64,000 nucleotides of DNA from Paracoccus ravus (lineage in GTDB: Bacteria; Pseudomonadota; Alphaproteobacteria; Rhodobacterales; Rhodobacteraceae), in assembly GCF_004522175.1 (NCBI RefSeq), contig NZ_SDEB01000020.1, positions 1 through 64,000 of the forward strand, read 5' to 3'. The notes under the pieces are model-generated. The model did no database searches, was not told the origin of the DNA, and was given only the letters and a program-made list of their open reading frames with translations. This document shows, one piece after another, positions 35,713-46,644 of this stretch. The translations under genes and the position numbers were made by a program. Every line of letters begins with the position of its first letter. Positions within the stretch are counted from its first letter, which is position 1.

Positions 35713-36738
35713 TCAGTTGCAGGGCGCGGGGCCGTTCTGGACACCCTGGCAGAGGGCGTCCTTGGTGATCCATCCGGCATCGACCACGGTCGAGAGGTTT
35801 TCCTTGGTGATTGGCACGGGCGTCAGCAGGATCGCGTCCATGTCCTTGCCGCCGGGAGTCTTGAACTTCATGGCATTGGGGATCTCGGCCGCAGCCTTGC
35901 CACCAGCCAGCGCCAGGGCGATTTCCGCCGCGTTCTTGCCGAGTTCGCGCGAATCCTTCCAGACCGAGACCGTCTGCGTTCCCAGCGCGACGCGGTTCAG
36001 CGCGGCGTGATCGGCATCCTGTCCCGAGACCGGGATCCCCTGCATCCCCTGCGCCGTCAGCGCGGCCACGGCCCCGCCTGCGGTGCCGTCATTCGAGGCC
36101 ACGACCGCATCGACCTTATTGTCGTTCTGGGTCAGGATCTGCTCCATGTTCTTCTGGGCATTGGCGGGCAGCCAGCCATCGGTATAGGCCTCGCCGACGA
36201 TCGTGATCTCGCCCGCATCGATCGCCTTCTGCAGCACCTCCTGCTGGCCACCGCGCAGGAAATCGGCATTCGGATCGGTGGGCGAGCCCTTGATCATGAC
36301 GTAATTGCCCTTGGGCGCGGCCTTCAGCACCTCGGCGGCCTGCATCCGGCCCACCTCGACATTGTCGAAGGTCAGGTAAAAGGCGCGGGGGTCTTCGATC
36401 AGGCGGTCATAGGCGACGACCGGGATGCCTTCGTCCGCGGCTGCCTGCACGGCGGGAACCACGGCCTCGGTATCCTGACCCAGCACGATCAGCGCATTGA
36501 CGCCCTGCGCAATCAGCGCCTCGATATCCGAAAGCTGCTTGGCCGAAGAGGATTGCGCATCGGCCGAGACATATTTCGCCCCTGCGGCCTCCAGCGCGTC
36601 CTTGATGGCCTTTTCGTCGGTCTTCCAGCGTTCTTCCTGAAAATTCGACCAGGACACGCCAACGGTCATGTCCTGTGCAAGCGATGCAGATGAAAACCCC
36701 ACCGTCGCAAGGACAGCGGTCAGAATTACAGTGCGCAT
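35713..36738 (-). CDS. xylF: Xylose-type sugar-binding periplasmic protein (XylF)
   Basis: The 341-residue binding protein has a Sec signal peptide with likely cleavage after SLA near residue 21. It shares the XylF pattern through its length: [37 protein letters not shown] and [12 protein letters not shown]. Periplasmic D-xylose or a related pentose is the likely ligand. GGAGGTAACG precedes the ATG, an excellent ribosome binding site that fits the high expression expected of a binding protein. No xylA/xylB or regulator is adjacent, so catabolic genes must be elsewhere. Confidence 0.92.
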   Translation of the reverse strand: MRTVILTAVLATVGFSSASLAQDMTVGVSWSNFQEERWKTDEKAIKDALEAAGAKYVSADAQSSSAKQLSDIEALIAQGVNALIVLGQDTEAVVPAVQAAADEGIPVVAYDRLIEDPRAFYLTFDNVEVGRMQAAEVLKAAPKGNYVMIKGSPTDPNADFLRGGQQEVLQKAIDAGEITIVGEAYTDGWLPANAQKNMEQILTQNDNKVDAVVASNDGTAGGAVAALTAQGMQGIPVSGQDADHAALNRVALGTQTVSVWKDSRELGKNAAEIALALAGGKAAAEIPNAMKFKTPGGKDMDAILLTPVPITKENLSTVVDAGWITKDALCQGVQNGPAPCN

Positions 36739-36956
36739 CGTTACCTCCCCGATGATGCGACCATCCGGACGAGTCGCCGGATCTGTTGCAAGACTGCGCT
36801 GCGCAGGGGCAGGCTGTCAAAAACAAAGAGATAGCCCTGCGCGCGGCGCATACAATCTGAGGGAAGCTGCGGCATTTCAGGCCCGCTTCGCATCTTGCGA
36901 CTCGACAGATTCACGGCGTGACATAAGCTGTCAACGCCTGTGCTCGGGGAAAACCA

Positions 36957-38888
36957 GTGGACATCCTGCCGACCGCGCCGCGTGACCTATTGCGAGTGGA
37001 GGGGCTCTCGGTCTCCTTTCCACTGCATCGTGGTGAATTGCGCGCGGTCGATGCGGCAAGCATGCGCGTGCTGCCCGGACGGATCACCGCGCTTGTCGGC
37101 GAATCGGGCTCGGGGAAAAGCATGACCGGGCTGACCATCATGGGCCTGCAACCGGCCCATGCGCGGGTCGGGGGCAGGGTCATCTTTGACCGTGGCGAGG
37201 GCGCGGCGGTCGATCTCATGACGCTGCCGCGCGACGGGCGGCAGATCAGGGCCATACGGGGCGGGCAGATCGGAATGATCTTTCAGGAGCCGATGACCTC
37301 CTTTTCGCCGCTGCACACCATCGGCAACCAGATTTCCGAGGCCCTGCGGCTGCATTTGCCGGTCTCGGCGGCCGAGGCACGCGCGCGCTGCGAGGTGATG
37401 CTGGGCCGGGTCGGCTTCCCGGATCCCGGACGCGTCTATTCGATGTATCCGTTCGAATTGTCGGGGGGAATGCGGCAGCGCGCCATGATCGCCATGGCGG
37501 TGATCTGCGGCCCTTCGCTGCTGATCGCGGATGAGCCGACAACGGCGCTGGACGTGACGATCCAGGCGCAGATCCTGGCCCTGATCCGGGACCTGCAACA
37601 GGAACTGGGCCTGGGCGTGCTGATGATCACCCATGATCTGGGGGTGGTCGCGAATATCGCCGACGAGGTCGTGGTGATGTATCACGGCCGCGTGGTCGAG
37701 GCGGGAGCCACCGAGACGATCTTTCGCGATCCCACCCATCCCTATCTGCGCGGCCTGATCGCGGCCGTGCCGGGCCTTGGGGAAAGGGGCCGGACGCGGT
37801 TGCGCCCGCTGCGGGAAATCCCTGCCGACGGGATTCGCGATCTTGCCCGCATGGGCCTGCAGCACGCCGCTCCCAGACGCGCGGCCGGCCCGTCGCGGGC
37901 GCTGATTTCCTTGCGCGACGTCACCAAGACATTTCTGCCGCGCCACCAGTCCTGGGGGTTGCTGGCGCCAAAGCCGGTCCCGATGCCTGCGGTGGATCAC
38001 GTGAGCCTCGATATCCTGCGCGGCGAATGTCTGGGTCTGGTCGGCGAGAGTGGCTCGGGGAAAAGCACCCTGGGCAAGTTGCTGGTGCGCGCGATCAAGC
38101 CGGACCGGGGCAGCATCATCCTTGACGACGGTCCGAGCGTCATCGACCTCGCCGAGGCATCGGGCGCGGAACTCGCGACGCTGCGCAGCCGCGTGCAGAT
38201 GATTTTTCAGGATCCGGTCTCGTCGCTTTCGCCCCGCATGACGGTGGGCAATATTCTGTCGGAGCCGTTGGATATCCACCGCCGCGGCAGCGCGGCCGAG
38301 CGCCGCCGTTTGGTCGCGGCGCTGCTGCAGGCCATCGGCATGGGTGAGGGTGCTGCCACGCGGTTCCCGCACAGTTTCTCGGGTGGGCAGAGACAGCGCA
38401 TCGGCATTGCCCGCGCACTGGCCTTGGCGCCGGAATTCATCGTCTGCGACGAGGTCGTTTCGGCGCTGGATGTCTCGGTTCAGGCCCAGATCCTGAACCT
38501 GCTCAAGGATTTGCAACGAGAATTGAACCTGACCTATCTGTTCATCTCGCATGATCTGGCCGTGGTGAACTACATGGCGGATCGGATTGCCGTGATGTGG
38601 CGGGGCCGGTTGGTTGAGATCGCCCCCCGCGACATCATCATGCAAGCGCCGATCCATCCCTATACCCGGTCCCTACTGGCCGCGGTGCCCGTGCCGGACC
38701 CGGCCCGGCGTCTTGACATCGCCGCGGCGCGCATGCCCGCGGAAAAGGCCGAACTGCTCTGGCCCGAAGCCTTTCGCGAGGCCCCCGGCGCGCCTGCGGA
38801 ACTGCAGGATATGGGCCAAGGCCACCGGGTGCGGATGCGGACGTCATGCCGGGCGTCTGCCATTCCCCGGACCGGGGCGGCGCGATGA
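36957..38888 (+). CDS. Dipeptide/oligopeptide-type ABC transporter, fused double ATPase
   Basis: Both ATPases of a peptide/nickel-type importer are joined in 643 residues, equivalent to DppD plus DppF. The first half has Walker A GESGSGKS at 48-55 and signature LSGGMRQR. The second half has Walker [10 protein letters not shown] at 363-371 and signature FSGGQRQR. Each half ends in the oligopeptide-type HPYxR-x-L tail. The start is GTG 36957 with GGGGA six bases upstream. Its stop overlaps the binding-protein start by 4 bp. This gene opens a long plus-strand run that continues into glycosyltransferases, which is unusual for a peptide importer. Confidence 0.88.
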   Translation: MDILPTAPRDLLRVEGLSVSFPLHRGELRAVDAASMRVLPGRITALVGESGSGKSMTGLTIMGLQPAHARVGGRVIFDRGEGAAVDLMTLPRDGRQIRAIRGGQIGMIFQEPMTSFSPLHTIGNQISEALRLHLPVSAAEARARCEVMLGRVGFPDPGRVYSMYPFELSGGMRQRAMIAMAVICGPSLLIADEPTTALDVTIQAQILALIRDLQQELGLGVLMITHDLGVVANIADEVVVMYHGRVVEAGATETIFRDPTHPYLRGLIAAVPGLGERGRTRLRPLREIPADGIRDLARMGLQHAAPRRAAGPSRALISLRDVTKTFLPRHQSWGLLAPKPVPMPAVDHVSLDILRGECLGLVGESGSGKSTLGKLLVRAIKPDRGSIILDDGPSVIDLAEASGAELATLRSRVQMIFQDPVSSLSPRMTVGNILSEPLDIHRRGSAAERRRLVAALLQAIGMGEGAATRFPHSFSGGQRQRIGIARALALAPEFIVCDEVVSALDVSVQAQILNLLKDLQRELNLTYLFISHDLAVVNYMADRIAVMWRGRLVEIAPRDIIMQAPIHPYTRSLLAAVPVPDPARRLDIAAARMPAEKAELLWPEAFREAPGAPAELQDMGQGHRVRMRTSCRASAIPRTGAAR

Positions 38889-40795
38889 AGGGGCCGGTCC
38901 TGACCCGGCGCAAGGCCACGGCGATGCTCGCCTGCGCGACCGCTTTCGGCCCGCAGGCGGGGCGGGGGTTTACCGGCGCGGCCATGCTCGACGAACGCGT
39001 CGCCGCGGGGGAATTGCCCCCGGTCGAGATGCGCCTGCCGGTCGAGCCGCGCGTGATCGACCTTGACGCCCTGGGCCGCAGCGCGGGGCAGCATGGCGGA
39101 ACGCTGCGCGTGCTGATCGGCGGCCAGCGCGACATCCGCTACATGCCGATCAATGGCTATGCGCGGCTGGTCGGATATGACCTGCAACTGAACCTCGTCG
39201 CGGATATTCTCTCCGCCTGGGAGGTCCATGAGGGTCGCAGCTTTACGCTGCATCTGCGCAAGGGGCATCGCTGGTCGGACGGCCATCCCTTTACCGCCGA
39301 GGATTTTCGCTATTGCTGGCAGGACGTGATCCTGCGCGACGATCTGGGCGGCATGCCCCCCGAGATGCGGCTCGAGGGGCAGGGACCGGATTTCGAACTG
39401 CTGGACGATCTGACCCTGCGCTATTCCTGGCCCGCGCCCCTGCCGGATTTCCTGCCGCTGCTCGCCGCGCCCTCGCCGCTGCGGATCTGCATGCCTGCCC
39501 ATTACATGAAGGGATTCCATGCGAGCTACGCCTCGCCGGACCGGCTCGACGCCCTGATCCGGGCGGAACGCGTGGACGATTGGCAGGCGCTTCATCAGAA
39601 AATGAGCCGCATCACGCGACCCGAAAATCCCGATCTGCCGACGCTCGACCCGTGGCGCCCCCGGACCCGCCCCCCGGCCCAGCAATTCGTATTCGAGCGC
39701 AATCCGTTCTTCCACCGCGTCGATCAGAAGGGGCGGCAATTGCCCTATGTCGATCGCGTGGTGATGAATGTCTCGACCTATGACATCATCCCCGCCAAGG
39801 TCGCAACCGGCGAAAGCGACCTGCAGGCATTCGGCATAGATTTCTCGGATTATACGCTGGTGAAAGAGGCCGAGAGCCGCTTTCCCATCAAGGTCGATCT
39901 CTGGACCCGCACCCAGGGCTCGCGCGTGGCGCTCTTGCCCAACATGACCTGCGCCGACCCGGTCTGGAGCGCGCTGTTTCGCGATGTTCGGCTTCGGCGG
40001 GCGCTCTCGATCGCGATCGACCGGACCGAGATCAACAAGGCGCTCTTCTTTGGCCTTGCCCGCGAAAGCGCGAATACGGTGATGCCGGAAAGCCCCCTCT
40101 ACCGCGAGGAATATGCCCGCGCCTGGGCGCAATACGATCCCGATCAGGCCAATGCGCTTCTGGACCAGACGCTGCTGTCCAAACCCCGGATGGACGGGTT
40201 GCGTCGCCTGCCGGACGGGCGCGTGGCGGGCATCCTTGCGGAAACCGCTGGCGAAAGCACGGTCGAGACGGATGTTCTGGAACTGGTCGCCGGGCATTTC
40301 CACGCAGTCGGGATCGCGCTCTGGACGCGGGTTTCTCAGCGTGACCTCTTGCGCAGCCGCAGCATGGCCGGACAGACCAGCATGGCGGTGTGGATGGGCC
40401 TCGACAATGCCGTGCCCACGGCCGAGATGCCCCCCTATGAACTGGCCCCGACCACCGACGACCAGCATCAATGGCCGCGCTGGGGGGTGCATTATTCCTC
40501 GAAAGGGGCGCAGGGCATCGCGCCGGAACTGCCCGAGGTGCAGGAACTGGTGGCATTGGTCCGGCGCTGGCGGCTATCGCGCAGCCATGACGAGCGGACC
40601 GAGATCTGGCATCGGATGCTGGCGATCCATGCGGATCAGGTCTTTACCATCGGCACGGTGAACGGGGCGAAGCAACCCGTCGCGCGCCACGCCCGGCTGC
40701 AGAACGTGCCCGAGACCGGGCTGATCGGGTTCCAGCCCACCTCGCTTCTGGGGATCTACATGCCCGATACGTTCTGGCAGAAGGACGAGGGCTAG
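38885..40795 (+). CDS. ABC transporter substrate-binding protein (SBP_bac_5 family)
   Basis: The 636-residue extracytoplasmic binding protein is of the peptide/nickel family, recognised from WEVHEGRSFTLHLRKGHRWSDG (split over residues ~115-135), the FTAEDF motif and RLRRALSIAIDR. The N-terminus TRRKATAMLACA looks like a twin-arginine-type signal rather than a standard lipobox. At 636 residues it is longer than typical DppA. ATG overlaps the upstream stop (ATGA), and it ends directly against the permease start. The ligand is unknown; a glycoconjugate precursor or peptide is possible. Confidence 0.85.
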   Translation: MKGPVLTRRKATAMLACATAFGPQAGRGFTGAAMLDERVAAGELPPVEMRLPVEPRVIDLDALGRSAGQHGGTLRVLIGGQRDIRYMPINGYARLVGYDLQLNLVADILSAWEVHEGRSFTLHLRKGHRWSDGHPFTAEDFRYCWQDVILRDDLGGMPPEMRLEGQGPDFELLDDLTLRYSWPAPLPDFLPLLAAPSPLRICMPAHYMKGFHASYASPDRLDALIRAERVDDWQALHQKMSRITRPENPDLPTLDPWRPRTRPPAQQFVFERNPFFHRVDQKGRQLPYVDRVVMNVSTYDIIPAKVATGESDLQAFGIDFSDYTLVKEAESRFPIKVDLWTRTQGSRVALLPNMTCADPVWSALFRDVRLRRALSIAIDRTEINKALFFGLARESANTVMPESPLYREEYARAWAQYDPDQANALLDQTLLSKPRMDGLRRLPDGRVAGILAETAGESTVETDVLELVAGHFHAVGIALWTRVSQRDLLRSRSMAGQTSMAVWMGLDNAVPTAEMPPYELAPTTDDQHQWPRWGVHYSSKGAQGIAPELPEVQELVALVRRWRLSRSHDERTEIWHRMLAIHADQVFTIGTVNGAKQPVARHARLQNVPETGLIGFQPTSLLGIYMPDTFWQKDEG

Positions 40796-41791
40796 ATGCT
40801 GCGCTATATCCTTGGCCGCATCCTGATCATGCTGCCCACGCTGGTGGTCATCTCGATGCTGATCTTTGCCATTATCGAACTGCCGCCGGGCGACTATTTC
40901 GAAAGCTATGTGCAAGAACTGAAGATGCTGGGCGAGGCGGCCAATCTTCAGGAAATCGAGGAACTCAAGGCGCGCTATCATTTCGACGACCCCGCGCCGC
41001 TGCGCTATCTGCAATGGGTGGGCGGCATGCTGCATGGCGATTTCGGTTACAGTTTCGAATATCGCATGCCGGTCAACGAGGTCGTCGGCGACCGGCTCTG
41101 GCTGACCATCCTGATCAGCATGGTCACCATCGCCTTCACCTGGATGCTGGCCTTTCCGATCGGGCTCTATTCGGCGACGCGTCAATATAGCTGGGGCGAT
41201 TACGGGCTGACGCTTCTGGGTCTGATGGGGATTGCCGTGCCGCATTTCATGCTGGCGATCATCCTGATGTACTTCGCCAATGTCTGGTTCGGTACCTCGA
41301 TCGGGCATCTGATGGATCTGCAATATCTTGACCAGCCGATGAGCTGGGCCAAGTTCCGCTCCATCCTCGAACATATCTGGATCCCGGTTCTGATCATCGG
41401 AACGGCGGGCACGGCAGGGATGGCGCGGCGGCTGAGGGCGAACCTGCTGGACGAACTGGGCAAGCAATATGTCGTGACGGCGCGGGCCAAGGGACTTTCG
41501 CCCACGCGGGTCGTGCTGAAATACCCGCTGCGCATGGCGCTGAATTTCTTCATCGCGGATATAGGCTCGATCCTGCCGCAGATCATCTCGGGGGCCGAGG
41601 TCACGGCGATCATTCTGTCGCTCGAGACCACCGGGCCGATGCTGATCCGGGCGCTGCAAAGTCAGGACATGTATCTTGCCGGCTCCTTCCTGATGTTTCT
41701 GGCCGGGCTGACCGTGCTGGGGGTGCTGGTCTCGGACATCGCGCTCAGCCTGCTTGATCCGCGCATCCGCCTGCAAGGGAGGCGTGGATGA
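40796..41791 (+). CDS. ABC transporter permease, DppB type
   Basis: The 331-residue permease starts immediately after the binding-protein stop (TAGATG). It has the DppB N-terminal helix (MLRYILGRILIMLPTLVVIS, residues 1-20) and the EAA-type coupling loop around ELGKQYVVTARAKGLSP near 220. It pairs with the following DppC-type permease. Confidence 0.9.
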   Translation: MLRYILGRILIMLPTLVVISMLIFAIIELPPGDYFESYVQELKMLGEAANLQEIEELKARYHFDDPAPLRYLQWVGGMLHGDFGYSFEYRMPVNEVVGDRLWLTILISMVTIAFTWMLAFPIGLYSATRQYSWGDYGLTLLGLMGIAVPHFMLAIILMYFANVWFGTSIGHLMDLQYLDQPMSWAKFRSILEHIWIPVLIIGTAGTAGMARRLRANLLDELGKQYVVTARAKGLSPTRVVLKYPLRMALNFFIADIGSILPQIISGAEVTAIILSLETTGPMLIRALQSQDMYLAGSFLMFLAGLTVLGVLVSDIALSLLDPRIRLQGRRG

Positions 41792-42957
41792 ACGGGCCCT
41801 TGCCGCCGCCGGGTCGGGAATTGGGGCATTACGTCTCGGATATTCCCTTCGACCCCAAGGCCGAGCCGGGCGGGGCATATCTCGGCATGGGCAGCGCCAG
41901 CCAGTTCAGGCTGACATGGCTGAAATTCCGCCGCCACCGGCTCGCGCTGATCTCGGGCGTGTTCCTGCTGGTGATCTATGGCTCGCTCCTGATCACCGAG
42001 TTTCTCGCGCCCTACCGGCTAGACAGCCGCAACCTCGATTTCATCTACGCCCCGCCGCAGCGCGTCCATCTGTTCCATGAGGGGCAATGGGTCGGGCCTT
42101 TCGTCTATGGCCAGACCATGCGGCTGGACCTGGACCAGCTGCGCCGGGTCTATTCCGATGATCCCCAGGATATCCAGAAGCTGCGCTTCTTCTGTCGCGG
42201 CGAGGAATACCGATTCTGGAAGCTCCTTCCCGCCGATCTGCACCTGTTCTGCCCGGCCGAGGGCGGGCGCCTGAACCTGCTCGGCACGGATCGTCTGGGG
42301 CGTGACGTGCTGTCGCGGATCCTGCACGGGGCCCGGATCTCGCTGACGATCGGACTTTTGGGCACCATGGTCAGCTTTGTCCTGGGCATCGTGATCGGCG
42401 GCATCGCGGGTTATCGCGGCGGCTGGTTCGATCACGCCATGCAGCGCATGATCGAGGTCATCCAGTCCATCCCCTCGATCCCGCTCTGGATGACGCTGGC
42501 GGCGATCATACCGATGAGCTGGAGCCCGCTTCTGGTCTATCTGGGCATCACGGTGATCCTTGGGATGCTGGACTGGACCGGCCAGGCACGGGCCGTGCGC
42601 TCGAAGCTTTTCGCCCTGCGCGAAGAGGATTACGTCCTTGCCGCCGAACTCATGGGCGCGAAAACGCCGCGCATCATCGGCCGGCACCTGCTGCCCGGGG
42701 TGCTGTCGCATCTGATCGCCAGCGCCAGCCTCTCGGTCCCCGCGATGATCCTTGGCGAAACCGCGCTGACCTTCCTTGGCCTCGGGCTGCGTCCCCCGGT
42801 CACAAGCTGGGGCATCCTTTTGACCGAGGCGCGCGGCATTAACATTGTCGCGCTTTATCCTTGGCTGCTTTGGCCCATGCTGCCCATTATCCTGGTCATC
42901 CTTGCCTTCAATTTTCTGGGCGACGGTCTGCGAGACGCCGCCGATCCTTATCACTGA
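41788..42957 (+). CDS. ABC transporter permease, DppC type
   Basis: The 389-residue permease overlaps the first permease by 4 bp. An N-terminal cytoplasmic segment and a long periplasmic insertion (about 75-165, with two cysteines) precede the transport domain, which carries the DLLGTDRLGRDVLSR-like stretch and the coupling loop YVLAAELMGAKTPRII. The insertion is longer than in typical DppC and may dock the long binding protein. Confidence 0.88.
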   Translation: MNGPLPPPGRELGHYVSDIPFDPKAEPGGAYLGMGSASQFRLTWLKFRRHRLALISGVFLLVIYGSLLITEFLAPYRLDSRNLDFIYAPPQRVHLFHEGQWVGPFVYGQTMRLDLDQLRRVYSDDPQDIQKLRFFCRGEEYRFWKLLPADLHLFCPAEGGRLNLLGTDRLGRDVLSRILHGARISLTIGLLGTMVSFVLGIVIGGIAGYRGGWFDHAMQRMIEVIQSIPSIPLWMTLAAIIPMSWSPLLVYLGITVILGMLDWTGQARAVRSKLFALREEDYVLAAELMGAKTPRIIGRHLLPGVLSHLIASASLSVPAMILGETALTFLGLGLRPPVTSWGILLTEARGINIVALYPWLLWPMLPIILVILAFNFLGDGLRDAADPYH

Positions 42958-42989
42958 TACCGTGCGACCAATCGATTTCGGAACATGCC

Positions 42990-44216
42990 ATGAAACCCAG
43001 ACTCGATAATGCCCGCATTCTTATGTACAGCCACGACACCTTCGGGCTAGGCCATCTGCGCCGCTGCCGCGAGATCGCCCATACTCTGGTCGATGCCTAT
43101 CACGGCCTTTCGGTCATGATCATTTCCGGGACCACGATCGCGGGGGCGTTCGATTACCGGATGCGCGTGGATTTCGTGAAGATCCCCAGCGTGATCAAGC
43201 TGCGCAACGGCGAATACCAATCCATGGCCCAGCATACCGCGCTGGAGGACACGCTCGAGATCCGCCGCGCGATCATTCGCAATACCGCCGAAACCTTCCG
43301 CCCCGACATCTTCATCACCGACAAGGAGCCGATGGGCCTGCATGGCGAGATCGAAGAGACGCTGACCCTGCTCAAGACGCGGGGCACGCGGCTGGTCCTG
43401 GGCTTGCGCGATGTCATGGACGCGCCCGAACTCTTGGGACCGGAATGGGCGCGCAAGGATCTGTTGCGCCGGATCGAGGCCTATTACGACACGATCTGGG
43501 TCTATGGGCCGCAATCCTTCTACGACCCGCTTGCCGGGCTGCCGGTATCCGAAACGATCCGGGCACGGATGCGCTATACGGGTTTTCTGCGGCGTTCGCT
43601 GCTGCGCGCCGAACCGGCGCAGGCCCGGCCACAGGGGGAGTATCTGCTCGTCACCACCGGGGGCGGCGGCGACGGTGCGGAGCTGATCGAGCAGGTCTAT
43701 GCCGCGCATCGGCATGATCCCGGGCTTTGCCGCACGCTGGTCGTGCTGGGACCCTATCTGCCTTTCCGGGAACGCGCCGAATTCATCGCCCGCGCCGCAG
43801 ACCTGCCCGGGATCGAGGTGCTGGAATTCGACAACCGGCTCGAGGATCTGGTGGCTGGCGCGGCCGGGGTGGTGGCGATGGGAGGGTATAACACATTCTG
43901 CGAAATCCTCAGCTTCGACCGGCCCGCCGTGATCGTGCCGCGCCTCCAGCCGCGGCGCGAACAGGCCATTCGCGCCAGCCGCGCCGAGGCGTTCGGGATG
44001 CTGCGGGTCATGCCGCCCGCGCAGGCGGGCGACCCCGCGCAGATGGCCGCTGCCCTGCGCGACCTGCCGCAATCGCCACCGCCCTCACGATCGACCAGCG
44101 CGATCGAAGCGGGATTTCTGCGCCTTGACGGCCGCGAGAATATCGCGCGCGACGTCGGGGCTTGGTTGCGTCCGTCGGGCAGGCACCAATTGCGTGCAGT
44201 CCCGGGGCCGGCATGA
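42990..44216 (+). CDS. Glycosyltransferase, COG4671/MurG-like, copy 1
   Basis: The 408-residue GT-B enzyme has the COG4671 opening ILMYSHDTFGLGHLRRC, in which the GLGHLRR loop binds the nucleotide sugar. A later VVAMGGYNTFCEIL segment is the MurG-like donor site. Members are predicted cytoplasmic glycosyltransferases. ATG 42990 is chosen from the family start; the longer frame upstream overlaps the permease. It follows the permease after 32 bp and overlaps the next gene by 4 bp. Confidence 0.8.
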   Translation: MKPRLDNARILMYSHDTFGLGHLRRCREIAHTLVDAYHGLSVMIISGTTIAGAFDYRMRVDFVKIPSVIKLRNGEYQSMAQHTALEDTLEIRRAIIRNTAETFRPDIFITDKEPMGLHGEIEETLTLLKTRGTRLVLGLRDVMDAPELLGPEWARKDLLRRIEAYYDTIWVYGPQSFYDPLAGLPVSETIRARMRYTGFLRRSLLRAEPAQARPQGEYLLVTTGGGGDGAELIEQVYAAHRHDPGLCRTLVVLGPYLPFRERAEFIARAADLPGIEVLEFDNRLEDLVAGAAGVVAMGGYNTFCEILSFDRPAVIVPRLQPRREQAIRASRAEAFGMLRVMPPAQAGDPAQMAAALRDLPQSPPPSRSTSAIEAGFLRLDGRENIARDVGAWLRPSGRHQLRAVPGPA

Positions 44217-45454
44217 CGCAGCCCCCTTTGCTTATCGTCCTCGTCAAGGGCTATCCGCGCCTGTCCGAGACCTTCATCGCCCAGGAGTTGCTGGGCCTCG
44301 AACGCCGGGGCTTCCGGCTGCGGATCGTCTCGTTGCGGCATCCGACCGATCGCACGCACCACCCGATCCATGACGAGATCCGCGCGACGGTCAGCTACCT
44401 TCCGGAATATCTCTGGCACGAGCCGGGCCGCGTGTTACGCAGCTTCTGGACCTGCGTTGGACGTCCGGGGTTCGGGCGGGCCGTCGGGCTGCTTCTGCGC
44501 GACCTCGCGCGCGATCCCACGCCCAACCGGCTGCGGCGCTTCGGTCAGGCGCTTGTCACGGTGGCGGAAATGCCTGACGGCGCGAACTGGATCCATGCCC
44601 ATTTCGCGCATACGCCTGCCTCGGTCGCGCGCTATGCCGCGGCGATGGACGGGCGGCCTTTCACCTTTTCGGCCCATGCCAAGGACATCTGGACGTCGCC
44701 GGGCTGGGATCTGTCGCGCAAGCTGGCCGATGCCGATTGGGCCGTGGTCTGCACCGAGGCGGGTCAGGCACGGCTGTCGGCCCTCGCGCCGCGGGCGCGG
44801 GTGCATCTGTCCTATCACGGCCTCGACCTCGACCGTTTCCCGTCCCCGGCCAGTTTGCGCCCTTTGCGCGATGGGCGTGACCCCGCAGCGCCGGTGCGCC
44901 TTTTGTCGATCGGCCGCGCGGTTCCGAAAAAGGGCTTCGATCTTTTGCTCGACGCCTTGGCGGGCCTGCCCGCGGGGGTGCATTGGCGTCTGGTCCATGT
45001 CGGCGGCGGGGGCGAGTTGCCCCAGCTTCGGGCGCAGGCCGACCGGCTGGGCCTTGCCGGGCGGGTCGAATGGCGTGGACCCGCATCGCAGGCGCAGGTG
45101 CTCGAGGCCTATCGCGCGGCCGATCTCTTCGTCCTTGCCAGCCGCAGGACGGCGGATGGGGACCGGGATGGGCTGCCCAATGTGATCGTCGAGGCGGCCA
45201 GTCAGGGTCTGGCCTGTCTTGGCACTACGCTGTCGGGCATTCCGGAATTCATTCGCGACGAGCAGACCGGGCTTTTGGTCCCGCCGGATGACGTGGTCGC
45301 GCTGCGCGATGCGCTGGAACGGCTGATCGGCGCGCCATGCCTGCGCGCCCGGCTGGGTGAAGCCGCGATGCATCGCGTGAAGCAGGACTTTCGCCATGAC
45401 CGGGGGATCGACCAGCTTGCCGCCCTGTTCCGTGAAAGCTGGAGCGCGTCTTGA
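44213..45454 (+). CDS. Glycosyltransferase family 4
   Basis: A 413-residue GT-B retaining glycosyltransferase: VKGYPRLSETFIAQEL at the start, IHAHFAHTPASVARY, SFSAHAKDIW-like acceptor loop, and the donor motif DGLPNVIVEAASQGLACLGT near 330-350 with the E-x7-E pair. It sits in four-base overlap with the COG4671 genes on each side, so three glycosyltransferases are made as one unit. Confidence 0.88.
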   Translation: MTQPPLLIVLVKGYPRLSETFIAQELLGLERRGFRLRIVSLRHPTDRTHHPIHDEIRATVSYLPEYLWHEPGRVLRSFWTCVGRPGFGRAVGLLLRDLARDPTPNRLRRFGQALVTVAEMPDGANWIHAHFAHTPASVARYAAAMDGRPFTFSAHAKDIWTSPGWDLSRKLADADWAVVCTEAGQARLSALAPRARVHLSYHGLDLDRFPSPASLRPLRDGRDPAAPVRLLSIGRAVPKKGFDLLLDALAGLPAGVHWRLVHVGGGGELPQLRAQADRLGLAGRVEWRGPASQAQVLEAYRAADLFVLASRRTADGDRDGLPNVIVEAASQGLACLGTTLSGIPEFIRDEQTGLLVPPDDVVALRDALERLIGAPCLRARLGEAAMHRVKQDFRHDRGIDQLAALFRESWSAS

Positions 45455-46623
45455 CCCGAAATCCGGCGCGGCCCCGCATCCTGTTCTATGTCCAGCACCT
45501 GCTGGGCATCGGCCATCTGGCACGAGCCAGCCGCATCGCCCAGGCCCTGTCCCGCCGCGGCGCCGAGATCACGCTGGTGACCGGAGGCCTGCCCGTGCCG
45601 GGCTTTCCCCCGCCGGGCCTGGCGCATATCGCCTTGCCGCCGGTTCAGATGGCGTGCGAAGGTTTCGCCGGGCTTGCGGATGCGCAAGGGCGACCTGTCC
45701 AGGACGATTTCCTGAAAGCGCGTCGCGATCTTTTGTGCGACGCCTTTCGCCGGCTTCGGCCCGATATCGTGCTGACCGAGGCTTTTCCCTTTGGCCGCAG
45801 ACAGATGCGCTTCGAACTTCTTCCATTGCTTGACGCCATTGAAACAGCCCGTCCGCGGCCAGTGCTTTTCTGCTCGCTGCGCGACATCGTGCAAGAAAAG
45901 GCGAAACCCGGCCGGGCCGAGGAAACCGTCGCGCTGATCCATGCCCATTACGACGGCGTGCTGATCCATGGCGATCCGACATTCGCGCGGCTCGAGGACA
46001 GTTTTCCCCTGGCCGGGCAGATTGCGGATCGCTTGACCTATACGGGTCTGGTCGCGCCGCCCCCCCCGCGAGAGCGTCCCGAGGGCTTTGACACCGTCAC
46101 CTCCGCGGGAGGGGGCGCGGTCGGGGCGGCATTGGCGCGGGCCGCACTCGAGGCGGCCGCGATCTTGCCCCCCGGTCTGCGTCACTGCATCATCTGCGGC
46201 CCCAATCTGCCGCAGCCGCAGCGCGACGAGCTGATGGCGCGCGCCGCCGCGCTGTCATCCAGAACCGTGAAGATCGAAACGTTCCGCCCGGATTTCGTGG
46301 GGCTTCTCGCCGCGTCCCGGCTTTCGGTATCGCAGGCCGGTTACAACACCGTCTGCGACCTGCTGCGTGCGGGCTGCCATGCGATACTTGTGCCATTTGC
46401 AGCGGGAGGCGAGACCGAGCAGGCGACCCGCGCCCGCCGCCTTGCGCAAATCGGCCGCGCGACGGTCCTGCCGGAAGATGGGCTGAGCGGACAGGAACTG
46501 GCGGCGGCAATAAGTGCGGCGCTCGTCCGACCGAGATCCCAGACGCAAGGGCTTGACCTTGACGGGGCCGAGCAGACTGCCAACATCCTCTACAATTTCG
46601 CCGAATATCGAAGACCTGTCTGA
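45451..46623 (+). CDS. Glycosyltransferase, COG4671/MurG-like, copy 2
   Basis: This 390-residue protein is paralogous to copy 1: ILFYVQHLLGIGHLARA at the start and LSVSQAGYNTVCDLLRAG in the donor site. The start is TTG 45451, overlapping the preceding stop as TTGA; no ATG is available at the family's N-terminus. The two COG4671 copies flank the GT4 gene, which suggests alternating linkages in one glycan. Confidence 0.8.
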   Translation: MTRNPARPRILFYVQHLLGIGHLARASRIAQALSRRGAEITLVTGGLPVPGFPPPGLAHIALPPVQMACEGFAGLADAQGRPVQDDFLKARRDLLCDAFRRLRPDIVLTEAFPFGRRQMRFELLPLLDAIETARPRPVLFCSLRDIVQEKAKPGRAEETVALIHAHYDGVLIHGDPTFARLEDSFPLAGQIADRLTYTGLVAPPPPRERPEGFDTVTSAGGGAVGAALARAALEAAAILPPGLRHCIICGPNLPQPQRDELMARAAALSSRTVKIETFRPDFVGLLAASRLSVSQAGYNTVCDLLRAGCHAILVPFAAGGETEQATRARRLAQIGRATVLPEDGLSGQELAAAISAALVRPRSQTQGLDLDGAEQTANILYNFAEYRRPV

Positions 46624-46644
46624 AGAAGACCGCGCCCTTCTGCC

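Noticed and set aside
38660-40492. A 610-codon minus-strand frame opposite the ABC binding-protein gene
   Set aside because: Antisense of a well-supported SBP_bac_5 gene; composition is low-complexity and no family matches.
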